A DNA stretch of 64,000 nt, taken from NCBI GenBank assembly GCA_947476695.1, contig CANJRD010000005.1:1-64000 (forward strand). The letters run 5' to 3'. Positions within the stretch are counted from its first letter, which is position 1. Every line of letters starts with the position of its first letter. The notes under the pieces were generated by a model. The model saw only the letters and a program-made list of their open reading frames with translations. It ran no database searches and had not been told where the DNA came from. A program made the translations under genes and the position numbers. Below are positions 53,454-63,210 of this stretch, piece after piece. The stretch is from Rhodospirillaceae bacterium (GTDB taxonomy: Bacteria > Pseudomonadota > Alphaproteobacteria > Rhodospirillales > Rhodospirillaceae).

Positions 53454-54971
53454 TCACACCCGTTCGAGCACGGGCTCCAGATTGAGATGCTGCGCCAGGC
53501 GTTCGAGACGGCGCAGGAAAGAGCCAAGGCGGAACAGCGGGTCGGAATCCGGCACGGTCAGAATAAGCTTGCCGCGGTCGATCTCGATGGTCGTGCGTTC
53601 CAGCACGTCGACCGCGCCCGCGGACAACGCGTAGGACAACCGCAGCGCAAGCCCGATGGTCTGCACGCGCATCAGGCGGCGGTCGTCGATCTGGGCCATC
53701 GCATGTTTGATCGCGGGTTCGCGCGGGTCGCTGTTGCCGTGACGGAAGTACAACGCGAGGGCCAGGCCCGCGCGGTCCTCGTGACCGAGGCCCAGGTACG
53801 GCAGCCGCAGGACGCGCAGGAACGCCTGTTCGCCGCGATAATCCGGATGTTCGGCCCACCACACGTCGCGCAGCAGGCTGGCCGCGAGGCGCAGACGTTT
53901 CTGCCCCAGACTCTCGTCCTTGAACAGCGGCGACATCCAGGAAAACGTCTCATGACCTGCCTGCGGGGGCCGGTCGGCGGTGCGCGCGATTTCTTCCGCC
54001 AGGCTGATCAGCGGATCGAGCTTGCGGACATTGTCGGGCAGCGACTTGTAGAACTGGCCTTCGCGCATGCCATAGATCGAGAACACCAGCGTACGCGGGC
54101 GCATGACTTCGAGAAGGCGCTCCAGCACCGCCGCCGCGAGCGGCAGCGTCGCGAGACGGCTTTTCGACACACCGGTGATGTGTTCCAGGCTCTTGGTGCT
54201 GAGACGCGAAATCACCTCGAACAGGGCGATGGCCTGCGGGCGCTCCAGCGTGAAGTTGTCCAGGACGTGCAGCGGATAATTCATTTGCGCGATGCAGACC
54301 CGCGCCAGGGTGCGCCACGCGCCGCCGACGGCATAGATCGTCTGGTCCTTGGATTTGGTGATCCACTTATGCTCGGCCAGGGCTTTGTTCACGATCCCGA
54401 TCGCGCGGGTCCGGTCGTTGTCCGAAGCTTCGGACAGGCGCAACAAACCGAGCGGCAGGGTCGTGTGCTCGCTCATGTCGCCGCCGCCGACATGCACCAA
54501 TTCCATGCTGCCGCCGCCAAGGTCGGCGACGATGCCTTCGGCCTGCGGGATGCCGCAAAGCACGCCCAGGGCCGAGCGGCGGGCTTCCTGCTTGCCGGTG
54601 AGGATCTGTACTTTGATGTCGCAGCGGCGCTCGAGGGCCTTGGCGAACGCCTCGCCGTCGACGGCATCGCGCACGGCGGCCGTGGCCAGCGCGTCGATCC
54701 GCGACGCCCCCAGCGAACGCGCGATGGCGACAAACCGTGCCACCGTATCGTAGGAAAGTTTGACGCCCTGGCTGTTCAGGGTACCGGTCTTTTCAAGGCC
54801 CCGGCCAAGCGCGCAGATGACTTTTTCGTTGTACAGCGGAATCGGGGTGCGGATTTCGCCGTTATAGACGACGAGACGCACCGAGTTCGAACCGATGTCG
54901 ATGACAGCAACCGGCCTCCGGCGAACGCCGAGGTCGGAAGCGCGCGCGACATCGTTTCCCTTGGACGCCAT
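53454..54971 (-). CDS. ppx: Exopolyphosphatase
   Basis: 505 residues from ATG 54971; the frame is open 36 bases further. Ppx/GppA actin-like fold: VAVIDIGSNSVRLVVYNG, ATAAVRDAVDG, ADLGGGSMELVHVG and YAVGGAWRTLA. A C-terminal HD-like region (about 310-500) follows. It degrades inorganic polyphosphate, opposing PPK1. It lies 69 bases downstream of ppk1 on the same strand. Confidence 0.96.
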   Translation of the reverse strand: MASKGNDVARASDLGVRRRPVAVIDIGSNSVRLVVYNGEIRTPIPLYNEKVICALGRGLEKTGTLNSQGVKLSYDTVARFVAIARSLGASRIDALATAAVRDAVDGEAFAKALERRCDIKVQILTGKQEARRSALGVLCGIPQAEGIVADLGGGSMELVHVGGGDMSEHTTLPLGLLRLSEASDNDRTRAIGIVNKALAEHKWITKSKDQTIYAVGGAWRTLARVCIAQMNYPLHVLDNFTLERPQAIALFEVISRLSTKSLEHITGVSKSRLATLPLAAAVLERLLEVMRPRTLVFSIYGMREGQFYKSLPDNVRKLDPLISLAEEIARTADRPPQAGHETFSWMSPLFKDESLGQKRLRLAASLLRDVWWAEHPDYRGEQAFLRVLRLPYLGLGHEDRAGLALALYFRHGNSDPREPAIKHAMAQIDDRRLMRVQTIGLALRLSYALSAGAVDVLERTTIEIDRGKLILTVPDSDPLFRLGSFLRRLERLAQHLNLEPVLERV

Positions 54972-55040
54972 AAACAGAACAACCGTGCTGAAGCGTCGGC
55001 GCGGCAAGCTCCGCCGGCCAACGCAGACACGGCGGTATTA

Positions 55041-57239
55041 TCAGCTTTGACGGCGGCTGGGAACCAGCTTGGGAACCCGCTTTTTCGCGCGGTCCATGGC
55101 GCTGCCTTGGCCGGACAGACTTGGGTTCGTCATGAAGAATTCGTGCGCCGAGAACGGCGCGCCTTCGACGGGTTCGCGTTCGTAGCGCCCGTCGGCGCGC
55201 AGGTGCCAGCTCTGCAGGTTGTCATTGTGATTGGCGACCATGATCTGCTCGACAATCTGTTGATGCACCGTCGGGTTTTCCACAGGCACAAAGGATTCGA
55301 CGCGGGCCACCAGGTTGCGCGGCATCCAATCGGCCGAGGAAATGAAGACCTTCGCTTTAGCCGAGGGCATCTCGTGGCCATTCCCGAAAGCGACGATGCG
55401 CGAGTGCTCGAGGAAGCGGCCGACGATGCTTTTCACGGAAATGTTTTCCGACAGCCCGGGCACGCCCGGCCGCAGGCAGCAAATGCCGCGAATGACCAAC
55501 TCGATCTTCACCCCGGCGCCAGAGGCGCGATACAGCGCATCGATCACGATGGGATCGACCAGCGCGTTCATCTTCGCCCAGATCGTCGCCGGCTTCCCTT
55601 CGCGCGCGAAGTCCGCCTCCTGATCGATCATCTTCACGATCTTGTCGCGCAGACCCAGCGGTGCGATGGCTAGCTTTTCCAGGTGCTCCGGCTTGGCATA
55701 GCCGGTCATGTAGTTGAACACCCGCGCCGCGTCCCGACAGAGCGCCGGATCGGAGGTGAAGAACGACAGGTCGGTGTAGATCTTCGCCGTGACCGGATGA
55801 TAGTTGCCGGTGCCGAAGTGGACATAGGAGCGCGTCTCCGCCCCTTCGCGCCGCACCACCAGCGAAATCTTGGCGTGGGTTTTCAAATCGACGAAGCCGA
55901 AAACAACATTCACGCCCGCGCGTTCCAGGTCGCGGGCCCAGCGGATGTTGGCTTCCTCGTCGAAGCGCGCTTTCAACTCGACCATCGCGGTCACGGACTT
56001 GCCGGCTTCGGCCGCCTCGATCAACGCCTTGACGATCGGACTGTTCGTGGACGTGCGGTACAGGGTCTGCTTGATGGACACGACGTTGGGATCGCGCGCG
56101 GCCTGACGCAGGAACTGCACCACCACGTCGAAGGATTCGAATGGATGGTGGACGATGATGTCTTTCTGGCGGATAGCCGCGAAACAGTCGCCGCCGAAGT
56201 CGCGGATACGTTCCGGGAAGCGCGCGTTATACGGCGGGAAGAGCAGATCGGGACGATCATCGAGAATCAGCTGACGCAAATCCGTCTGGCCGATCATGCC
56301 TTCGATCTGGAACGCATCCTGCGGACTGACCTCGAGCTCGTCGCAAATCATGCGCACTTGATCCGGTGCCATGTTGCCGCCCAAGGCCAGGCGGATGCAG
56401 GTGCCCCGGCGGCGGCGCTTGAGCGCGGTTTCGAAGCTCAGCACCAGGTCTTGCGCTTCCTCGTCGACCTCCATTTCGGAGTCACGGATGACGCGGAAGT
56501 GACCGCACTGCTGCACCTTGTAGCCTGGGAACAGCATGGGCATGAACGTCAGGAGGATATCCTCCATCAGAATGAAACGGGCGCCGTCGCCCTTCAGGCG
56601 CACGAAACGTGCCAGCTGCGGCGGAATCGGCACCAGCGCCCGCATCATCTCGCCGTCGGCGATACGCACCAGTTGCAGCATCAACGCGTGCCCCAGGTTC
56701 GGAATGAACGGGAACGGATGCGCGGGATCGATGGCCAGCGGCGTCAACACCGGGAAGAAGTGTTCGAGGAACCTTTGCTCCAGGAACTCGCGATCCGCGG
56801 GCGTCGTCTGATCGGGCGTGATGACCGCGATGCCTTGCATCGCAAGCCTCTTCTGCAGGTCGCCCCAGATTTCATCCTGCAACTTGAACAGCGAGCGGAC
56901 CTGTTCATTGATCTCGTCCAACTGTTCTTGCGGCGTCAAACCGTCGGCGGAGACTTGCGACACGCCCGCGTTCACCTGCCCCTTCAGGCCGGCGACGCGC
57001 ACCATGTAGAACTCATCGAGGTTCGATGCGGAGATCGACAGGAAGCGCACACGCTCCAGCAGCGGATGGCGCTCGTTACGCGCCTCCTCCAGCACACGCG
57101 TATTGAACGCCAGCCACGAAAGCTCGCGATTGATGAAGCGCTCGCGCGGGGGAACATCTTCCACGTTCAGCACGCCGGTGGCACGTGCGGGCGGCGAGGT
57201 TTGCGTGTTTGCCGGAACGGGGGGGCCGACACGGTTCAT
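55041..57239 (-). CDS. ppk1: Polyphosphate kinase 1
   Basis: 732 residues, ATG. It makes long-chain polyphosphate from ATP at the membrane. Markers are [20 protein letters not shown], then [35 protein letters not shown], and the autophosphorylated His region [22 protein letters not shown] with a second His in the C-terminal phospholipase D-like half (SADWMPRNL). The length is normal. It is upstream of ppx and divergent from sixA, with a 154-base intergenic space. Confidence 0.97.
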   Translation of the reverse strand: MNRVGPPVPANTQTSPPARATGVLNVEDVPPRERFINRELSWLAFNTRVLEEARNERHPLLERVRFLSISASNLDEFYMVRVAGLKGQVNAGVSQVSADGLTPQEQLDEINEQVRSLFKLQDEIWGDLQKRLAMQGIAVITPDQTTPADREFLEQRFLEHFFPVLTPLAIDPAHPFPFIPNLGHALMLQLVRIADGEMMRALVPIPPQLARFVRLKGDGARFILMEDILLTFMPMLFPGYKVQQCGHFRVIRDSEMEVDEEAQDLVLSFETALKRRRRGTCIRLALGGNMAPDQVRMICDELEVSPQDAFQIEGMIGQTDLRQLILDDRPDLLFPPYNARFPERIRDFGGDCFAAIRQKDIIVHHPFESFDVVVQFLRQAARDPNVVSIKQTLYRTSTNSPIVKALIEAAEAGKSVTAMVELKARFDEEANIRWARDLERAGVNVVFGFVDLKTHAKISLVVRREGAETRSYVHFGTGNYHPVTAKIYTDLSFFTSDPALCRDAARVFNYMTGYAKPEHLEKLAIAPLGLRDKIVKMIDQEADFAREGKPATIWAKMNALVDPIVIDALYRASGAGVKIELVIRGICCLRPGVPGLSENISVKSIVGRFLEHSRIVAFGNGHEMPSAKAKVFISSADWMPRNLVARVESFVPVENPTVHQQIVEQIMVANHNDNLQSWHLRADGRYEREPVEGAPFSAHEFFMTNPSLSGQGSAMDRAKKRVPKLVPSRRQS

Positions 57240-57393
57240 GACGTGATTTCCTCGAAAAACGTACCAATAGTGTGCGCGTTTTTGAGACCGATGTAAGGGC
57301 GAATCGGGCCGAATTCACCAAACTGACATGGATTTGCCCCGAAACCGCGTATCATGATCCCGCGATCACCCGCCATTTAAGGACCCAAACGGC

Positions 57394-57930
57394 ATGAAGA
57401 CGCTCCACCTGCTGCGCCATGCCAAAGCCGAGGCCTCCGCCGAAAACGCGCCCGCCGGCCGTGAGGATCACGCCCGGCCGCTGGCCAAGCGCGGTCGCAA
57501 GGCCGCGCAAGCGTTAGCGGAACATCTGGCGGCGTCCGACTTCAAGGTGGACCGCGTCTTCTGCTCCACCGCCCTGCGTGCGCGCGAGACGCTTGAACCG
57601 TTGCGCGAACTGCTGAGCGGCACACCGATCGCTTTCCGCGAAACGCTCTATCTGGTCGAACAGAACACGTTGCTCGAATTCTTGCGCGCCCTTCCGGACA
57701 CCATCAATTCGGTGATGGTGGTCGGACACAATCCGACGTTCCATGAGCTGGCGCTGGCGTTGACCGACAAAGCCGTAAAAGGCGAAGCCGAGGGGCTGAA
57801 GACGCTGAAGACAAAATTTCCCACCGGCACCCTGTGCAGCATCGCATGCGAGGTGACCCGTTGGGCGGTCCTGGCGCCGAAGTGCGGCACACTCACGCAG
57901 TTCCTGCGACCGAAAGACCTGGACGACTAG
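57394..57930 (+). CDS. sixA: SixA-type phosphohistidine phosphatase
   Basis: 178 residues, ATG. Histidine phosphatase superfamily: LHLLRHAKAEA at the N-terminus (the RHG-like motif LRHAK), KRGRKAAQALAEHL, VFCSTALRARETLEPL and VVGHNPTFHELALAL. It removes phosphate from phosphohistidine, as E. coli SixA does for phospho-His carrier proteins. It is divergent from ppk1 and convergent with the split kinase, whose stop is 17 bases away. A functional link with that kinase is tempting but unproven. Confidence 0.92.
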   Translation: MKTLHLLRHAKAEASAENAPAGREDHARPLAKRGRKAAQALAEHLAASDFKVDRVFCSTALRARETLEPLRELLSGTPIAFRETLYLVEQNTLLEFLRALPDTINSVMVVGHNPTFHELALALTDKAVKGEAEGLKTLKTKFPTGTLCSIACEVTRWAVLAPKCGTLTQFLRPKDLDD

Positions 57931-57947
57931 ACGGACGCGCGTTAACG

Positions 57948-59075
57948 CTATTTCTTCGAACCGTCCGAAGGCTCGAACACGTCGTCGATCACCTGCCGAA
58001 GCTGCCATTCGCCGAACGGCTTTCCCAGGCGCGGCAGGTCGCCCGCGATGTCTGCAGACAACTCCGCATACCCAGTCGCGATGATCACGGGCAAGTCGGG
58101 CCATTCGATTTTGATTTGCGCGGCGAGTTGATGACCCGTCATGCGCGGCATGGACTGATCGGTGATCACCAGATCGATCGGACTTTCCGCCCTCAGGACT
58201 TCGAGAGCATCTTGGGCGGAGATGGCCTGGAAGACCTTGTGGCCCAGGTCTTCCAACATGCCCGCCGTGTTCAACAGGACAAGGGCGTCGTCGTCCACGG
58301 CGAGGACGCGAAGGTTTCGAACCGTCGACCGCCGTCCAGCGTCGGGATCGAGGTCCGCTGCCGCGTTAGCATCCGGGGCCTCGGGCTCGGCGACCGGAAG
58401 CCAGATTTCCGCCGTCGTCCCGACACCCATCTTGCTGCTCAACAGGAATCGCCCGCCGGATTGCGCGGCCATGCCCTGCACCATCGACAATCCGAGGCCC
58501 GTTCCCTTTCCCACGCCTTTGGTCGTGAAAAACGGTTCGATTGCGCGCTGCACGGTCGTGTCGTCCATGCCATCGCCCTCATCCGTCACGATCAGAGCGA
58601 CGTAGTGACCGGCCTTCAGACCTTCATCGCTGACGCCCGTCAAATGTTCGGCACGCGCCGATACGATGATGGTGCCGCCCTGGCTCATGGCATCGCGGGC
58701 GTTCACGACGAGGTTCAGGAACGCGGCTTCCAATTGGTTGGCATCCGCCTTGATGGGCGGAAATTTCAACGGAAACCGCGTTTCCACCGAGATTTCCGAA
58801 CCGATCGATCGCTCAATGAGGTCGTTCATACCGCGCACAAGTTCTGGAACGTGAACGATCTGCGGCTTCAATTCCTGCCGTCGGGCAAAAGCCAGCATGC
58901 GCTGCGTGAGGCCCACGCCCCGCTGCGCGCCCTGATGCGCGTTCTCAAGCAGCGCACGCATGCGCGCATCGTCGGGAAGGCGCTTGCGCAGAAGTTGCAA
59001 GCTTCCCAGCACAGCCATCAAAAGATTGTTGAAGTCGTGCGCGATACCGCCGGTCAGCTGCCCGATCGCTTCCAT
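57948..59075 (-). CDS. Histidine kinase-receiver half of a split hybrid sensor
   Basis: 375 residues from ATG 59075. DHp domain with the phospho-acceptor His13 (TGGIAHDFNNLL), ATPase boxes LNLVVNARDAM, DEGDGMD and GKGTGLGLSMV, then a receiver domain with acidic VDDDA, phospho-Asp306 (LVITDQSMPRM) and Lys in LGKPF. It has no sensor domain of its own. It lies in the same frame as the PAS gene upstream: the only interruption is TAG at 59085-59087, followed by Ala-Gln-Lys and this Met. Intact homologues read xxQAQKMEAIGQLTGG. It is active only if the TAG is read through, re-initiated, or partnered in trans. Confidence 0.88.
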   Translation of the reverse strand: MEAIGQLTGGIAHDFNNLLMAVLGSLQLLRKRLPDDARMRALLENAHQGAQRGVGLTQRMLAFARRQELKPQIVHVPELVRGMNDLIERSIGSEISVETRFPLKFPPIKADANQLEAAFLNLVVNARDAMSQGGTIIVSARAEHLTGVSDEGLKAGHYVALIVTDEGDGMDDTTVQRAIEPFFTTKGVGKGTGLGLSMVQGMAAQSGGRFLLSSKMGVGTTAEIWLPVAEPEAPDANAAADLDPDAGRRSTVRNLRVLAVDDDALVLLNTAGMLEDLGHKVFQAISAQDALEVLRAESPIDLVITDQSMPRMTGHQLAAQIKIEWPDLPVIIATGYAELSADIAGDLPRLGKPFGEWQLRQVIDDVFEPSDGSKK

Positions 59076-59084
59076 CTTCTGCGC

Positions 59085-59936
59085 CTACACCAATGACTCC
59101 CGGGCCCTATCCAGGGCAGCCTGAGCCTGCGCGCGTTCGGTGATGTCGCGTGTGATCTTGGCGAAACCGAGGATCTTGCCATCTTCGTCCAAGATGCGGT
59201 CGATCACGACACTGGCGAGGAACCGTGTGCCATCCTTGCGGAGGCGCCACCCTTCCTTCTCAAATCGCCCTTCGCGCCGTGCCGTCGACAGGCTGCGGTG
59301 CGGCTCCCCCGCTTGCCGATCCTCGGGCGTATAAAAGCGCGAGAAATGCTCGCCGATGATTTCGTCGGGAGCATAGCCCTTGATACGCTGCGCGCCGGCG
59401 TTCCAGTTCGTGACGCGGCCTTCGGGGTCCAGCATGTAGATGGCGTAATCGGTCACGCCCTGGACGAGATGCTTGAACTGCTTCTCGCTCAGGCGCAGCG
59501 CTTCTTCGGCTTTCCGGCGCTCCGTCAGATCGCGCGTGACTTTGGCGTAGCCAAGCAGCACGCCATCGGAGGTGCGGATGGGATCGATGACGACATGTGT
59601 CCAGAATTGCGTGCCGTCCTTGCGGACACACCACCCTTCATTCTCGAAACGGCCCTCGTCACGGGCGGTTGCCAAAGCGCGTGCGGGCATTCCCGCCGCG
59701 CGGTCAGCGTCGGTGTAAAACCGGCTGAAGTGCTGGCCAATGATTTCGGCGTGATCGTAACCCTTGAAGCGCCGCGCGCCGGCATTCCAACTCGTCACGT
59801 TGCCGTCGATATCGAGCATATAGATGGCGTAGTCAGTGACGGACTCGACGAGAAGCCGGTAACGCCCCTCCTCGTTCAGCGACGCCAGGTAACGTTCGTG
59901 TTGTTGAGCCAGGAGAGCCTCGGTCGACTGAGCCAT
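59085..59936 (-). CDS. Tandem PAS domain half of a split hybrid sensor
   Basis: 283 residues. Two PAS/PAC units: about 27-145 (YRLLVESVTDYAIYMLDIDGNVTSWNAGARRFKGY, then GYAKVTRDLTERRKAEEAL) and about 150-270 (LVQGVTDYAIYMLDPEGRVTNWNAGAQRIKGY, then GFAKITRDITERAQAQAAL). The two are near duplicates. There is no signal peptide or membrane helix, so sensing is cytosolic. It ends ARESLV then TAG, exactly where a kinase DHp domain should begin; one C-to-T change of CAG to TAG would explain the break. A 16-base palindrome lies about 180 bases upstream. Confidence 0.9.
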   Translation of the reverse strand: MAQSTEALLAQQHERYLASLNEEGRYRLLVESVTDYAIYMLDIDGNVTSWNAGARRFKGYDHAEIIGQHFSRFYTDADRAAGMPARALATARDEGRFENEGWCVRKDGTQFWTHVVIDPIRTSDGVLLGYAKVTRDLTERRKAEEALRLSEKQFKHLVQGVTDYAIYMLDPEGRVTNWNAGAQRIKGYAPDEIIGEHFSRFYTPEDRQAGEPHRSLSTARREGRFEKEGWRLRKDGTRFLASVVIDRILDEDGKILGFAKITRDITERAQAQAALDRARESLV

Positions 59937-60111
59937 GAGCTGACGCTTTCATTGGTGGCGCCGATCTCGTCGGCCACTAGGTTCCAATGCGCTCCTCGCC
60001 AAGCAAGGATTCACGCCTTCTCGTCACATTAAAAACGCTGGCGCGGGCGTGAAGTTACACCACAGGGCAACTATAGCGCTATGCGCTGAAATAGCGGAGC
60101 GCATTTAGCTC

Positions 60112-60127
60112 TGTACGGTACCGTACA
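60112..60127. promoter_or_regulatory. Perfect 16-base palindrome, candidate operator
   Basis: TGTACGGTACCGTACA reads identically on both strands. It lies in the 266-base gap between hdaA (ending 60203, reverse) and the PAS gene (starting 59936, reverse), so would act on the latter. Short perfect palindromes of this kind are typical of TetR-type or related dimeric repressors, but no regulator gene is adjacent. The rest of the gap (59937-60202) has no recognisable gene. Confidence 0.45.
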
Positions 60128-60202
60128 AAAGGCCAGGTCGCACGCGTGCCGAGCGCAGCGCGCGCCACAGCGCCCTGCGCACGGCCGTGCTGTCACGGCG
60201 TG

Positions 60203-60859
60203 TCAGTTGCCGCCATCGTACAACAGGTCCTTCACCAAGGGCACCGTCACGGCGCGAGCATGCGCCAACGATTCCGCATCGGCTTGCGCCACCAGGCGGC
60301 GCATCGCCTCGAAACTGCGATCCATGCGACTGAGCAAATAGGCAATGACATCGGGCGCGACGTCGAGTTGGCGGTCGGCGAACAGCTTCACCAGCACCGC
60401 CTCGCGCATCGCGTCATCGGGCTCGGAAATGCGCACGACCGGCAGCGCGGCCAGGCGTGACTTCAGATCGGGCAGCGCCACAGTCCACCGCGCCGGCGCT
60501 TCACGCGCCGTCAACAACACATGCGCGCCATGCTCACGTACGGCATTTAGGAAGTGGAACATGCGGCGCTCATCCGTGCCCGCGTCCTCGATCACGTAGG
60601 CCGCACCCGCGGCAACATTCTCGGCGGCGAATTCGCTGGCACCGAGGAACGTCGCGGCCGCGCGGCTGGCGAAGACGTGCGCCAGATGGCTCTTGCCGCA
60701 GCCCGCCGGGCCGACGATCGCGAGGCCGTAGGACGGCCATTCCGGGTAACGGTCGATCCAACCCACCGCCTCGGCGTTGGCGGAACCGACGAGGAAATCT
60801 TCCCGCCCCAGGGCCGGGCGATGCCCGAGGTCGAGGATCAGCTGTCGCGGCGCGGTCAC
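60203..60859 (-). CDS. hdaA: DnaA-homologous regulatory protein HdaA (Hda)
   Basis: 218 residues from GTG 60859, whose codon overlaps the DUF2066 stop (GTGA). A DnaA-like AAA+ protein lacking the DNA-binding domain: PRQLILDLGHRPALGREDFLVG (beta-clamp-binding N-terminus), Walker A GPAGCGKSH, VIEDAGTDERRMFHFLNAV and sensor-type LKSRLAALPVVRI. With the DNA clamp it promotes ATP hydrolysis by DnaA after initiation, preventing re-replication. It is near ppk1 as in many alphaproteobacteria. Confidence 0.93.
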   Translation of the reverse strand: MTAPRQLILDLGHRPALGREDFLVGSANAEAVGWIDRYPEWPSYGLAIVGPAGCGKSHLAHVFASRAAATFLGASEFAAENVAAGAAYVIEDAGTDERRMFHFLNAVREHGAHVLLTAREAPARWTVALPDLKSRLAALPVVRISEPDDAMREAVLVKLFADRQLDVAPDVIAYLLSRMDRSFEAMRRLVAQADAESLAHARAVTVPLVKDLLYDGGN

Positions 60860-61998
60860 TGCGCCGCTTCGGCGCGGCGCGGCGTGAGTATCCACACGCC
60901 GCCCTGCTGATTGAGCGCGAGGTTCTGTTCCGCCAGCGCGGACTGCAACCGCGCCTGATCGCCGGCATAGCGCACCGTGATCTGCGCACGGTCACGCGTC
61001 AGCGCTTGCAGGTCGACGCGCGACACCAGCGGCACGTCGCGCAGGTGCTCGCGGATGCGCAGCCAGTCCTTCAGATCCTTGATCTGCGCCAGCGCCGTCA
61101 GCTGGGCCGTGACGCTCAGGTCCACCATGTTGCGCTTGATCCAGCCTTGCGCGATGGCGTCGGCCGCCGCCGCTGCCGCGCCAAGCAAGGCTTCATCGCG
61201 GGTCTGGCCAGGCTGGGCGCTCGCGCTCAATTCGATATCGGACGGCGCGCCCTCTCCGCGAATCTGCGTCAGCACCATCGGCATGGTATCGCCGACCGAC
61301 AGCTTCGCGACGATCACGCCGGCGGCGTTATAGTGCGCGGCGATGGCCTGCAACGCGGCGGGGTCCTTGGCCAGCAGCTGTTCGGCGCGCAACGGCGCAT
61401 CCGGGCCGGCCAGAATCAGCGGCACCAGCGGGCTACGGTCCTTGAGCCGCGCCCAGGCATCGCGCCAGGCGTTGTCGTCGAGCGGCGCGGCCGTGCGCCC
61501 ATCCACGTACACCGGCACCAGCACCATCGGCCGCGAGGCGATCTCGGTGAACGCGATCTTCGCGCCGCGCATCAGCCGGCGCGCCGCGTCGGGGCTGTAG
61601 CGGACGTTCATCTCGGCGATGTAACGCACCGCCGAGGTCCGCTCGTTCGCCAGCGAGAATTCCTGCACCATATCGATGATGTCGGGGGTCGACAGCTGCG
61701 GCAGCTTCGCGAGTTCCTCGTGTGGCGCCAAGTGCTCGACCATCTGCCGCAGACCGGCGACCCGTCCCTGGGTCAGGGCGCGCTCGCGCGCTTCGGTCAC
61801 GGTTGCGGCGGTCACGTCCACCGCCACGCCGCGCGCCTCGAACAGCGTGCGGGATTCGCCCCCCACGAACGTCGGGCGGGCGTTTTGCGCCATGGCGGGC
61901 GCCGTCGCGGCCAGTCCAAACAGGGCGAAAACCGCCAAGATCGCGAGGCTGCGACCGGGGCTTGCAATGGGGGGGCTATTGAGTATGTTCGCGGTCAT
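60856..61998 (-). CDS. DUF2066 secreted protein
   Basis: 380 residues, ATG. A signal peptide (GLAATAPAMAQ) is followed by a mature protein with FEARGVAVDVTAATVTEARERALTQG, which I recognise as DUF2066, and a C-terminal segment with RVDLQALTRDRAQITVRYAGD that looks like a repeated alpha/beta unit. Function is unknown. It is translationally coupled to hdaA and divergent from the purM-like gene (84-base gap). The DUF2066 - hdaA pairing is typical of alphaproteobacteria. Confidence 0.88.
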   Translation of the reverse strand: MTANILNSPPIASPGRSLAILAVFALFGLAATAPAMAQNARPTFVGGESRTLFEARGVAVDVTAATVTEARERALTQGRVAGLRQMVEHLAPHEELAKLPQLSTPDIIDMVQEFSLANERTSAVRYIAEMNVRYSPDAARRLMRGAKIAFTEIASRPMVLVPVYVDGRTAAPLDDNAWRDAWARLKDRSPLVPLILAGPDAPLRAEQLLAKDPAALQAIAAHYNAAGVIVAKLSVGDTMPMVLTQIRGEGAPSDIELSASAQPGQTRDEALLGAAAAAADAIAQGWIKRNMVDLSVTAQLTALAQIKDLKDWLRIREHLRDVPLVSRVDLQALTRDRAQITVRYAGDQARLQSALAEQNLALNQQGGVWILTPRRAEAAQ

Positions 61999-62082
61999 GC
62001 GCCACGGTTTAGCCTACAAACGCGCGGCGGTCGATACGCCGACGGCGACGAACAAGCGCTAAAAAAACAGCGCGAGAAGCCG

Positions 62083-63204
62083 ATGGCAAACATCCCAAAT
62101 TCGACATCGATGGATTACAAGGCCGCCGGGGTCGATTACGCCAAGATCGACCCCCTGAAGATCGATGCCCAGCGGGCCGCCAAGGCCACCGCCGGCAATC
62201 TGGCCAAGACCGGGTATACCGAGATCGCCGCCAGCCGCGGAGAGTCGGCCTACGTCATCGACATGGGCGACGTGCTGCTCGCCTCGATCACCGAATGCCT
62301 CGGCACCAAGGTCCTGATCGCCGACGCCATGCGGCCGATCACCGGCAAGACCTATTTCGATTCCCTCGCCCAGGACACCCTGGCGATGGCGATCAACGAC
62401 ATCATCACCGTCGGCGCGACCCCGGTGTCCGTGCAGGCCTATTGGGCGGCCGGCTCCAGCGAATGGTTCGACGACAAGCAACGCGCGCACGATCTGGTGC
62501 AGGGCTGGAAGGCCGCCTGCGACCACTGCAACGTCAGCTGGGGCGGCGGCGAAACGCCCAGCCTGGTGGGCGTCGTCAATCCGGACACCATCGACCTCGC
62601 CGCATCCTGCATCGGCGTGGTGCGACCGCGCGAGCGCCTGACCATCGCCGACAAGCTGGCGGCGGGCGATGCCATCGTGCTTCTGGCCGCGAGCGGTATC
62701 CACGCCAACGGTGTGTCGCTCGCCCGTAAGGTCGCCGCTGAAACCGCCTCCGGCTACAGCGCGAAATTGAGCGACGGACGCCTGTACGGCGACGCGCTGC
62801 TCGATCCGACCGTGCTCTATTCGCCGATCACCGAAGCGCTGTATGCCGGCGGCATCGTTCCGAATTATTGCGCCAACATCACCGGCCATGGCTGGCGCAA
62901 GCTGATGCGCCATCCGGCGAGTTTCACATATCGCTTCCACACCGTCCCGCCGGTCCCGCCGGTCCTCGGGTACCTGCAGCAGGCCGCGCGCATGAGCGAT
63001 GCGGAAGCCTACGGCACGTTCAACATGGGCGCGGGCTTCGCGCTCTTCGTTCCGGCTGCGGATGCGGAGAAAACCGCACGCATCGCCGCCGACAACGGCG
63101 TCGCCGCCTGGGTGGCCGGCGTTGTCGAAACGGGCCCGAAGCAGGTCGTCATCGAGCCGCTCGGTGTGACCTTCACGGACGCGGACCTGCATTTGCGCGC
63201 TTAG
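62083..63204 (+). CDS. Divergent PurM-like protein (AIR synthase-related)
   Basis: 373 residues from ATG 62083. PurM/SelD-fold: MDYKAAGVDYAKID, ECLGTKVLIAD in place of the usual DGVGTK, MAINDIITVGATPVSVQAYW, WGGGETPS, AASGIHANGVSLAR, ITGHGWRKLMR and FNMGAGFALFVP. All parts of phosphoribosylformylglycinamidine cyclo-ligase are present but each is altered. It lies divergent from DUF2066/hdaA where purM - purN often sit in this class, but purN is absent and an EamA gene follows 6 bases later. It may be the working PurM of this lineage or a paralogue with another ATP-grasp-like role. Confidence 0.78.
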   Translation: MANIPNSTSMDYKAAGVDYAKIDPLKIDAQRAAKATAGNLAKTGYTEIAASRGESAYVIDMGDVLLASITECLGTKVLIADAMRPITGKTYFDSLAQDTLAMAINDIITVGATPVSVQAYWAAGSSEWFDDKQRAHDLVQGWKAACDHCNVSWGGGETPSLVGVVNPDTIDLAASCIGVVRPRERLTIADKLAAGDAIVLLAASGIHANGVSLARKVAAETASGYSAKLSDGRLYGDALLDPTVLYSPITEALYAGGIVPNYCANITGHGWRKLMRHPASFTYRFHTVPPVPPVLGYLQQAARMSDAEAYGTFNMGAGFALFVPAADAEKTARIAADNGVAAWVAGVVETGPKQVVIEPLGVTFTDADLHLRA

Positions 63205-63210
63205 CCGCGC

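Noticed and set aside
59076-59090. Frameshift as the cause of the kinase split
   Set aside because: Both halves are in the same frame; only one TAG codon intervenes, so it is a nonsense change and not an insertion or deletion.
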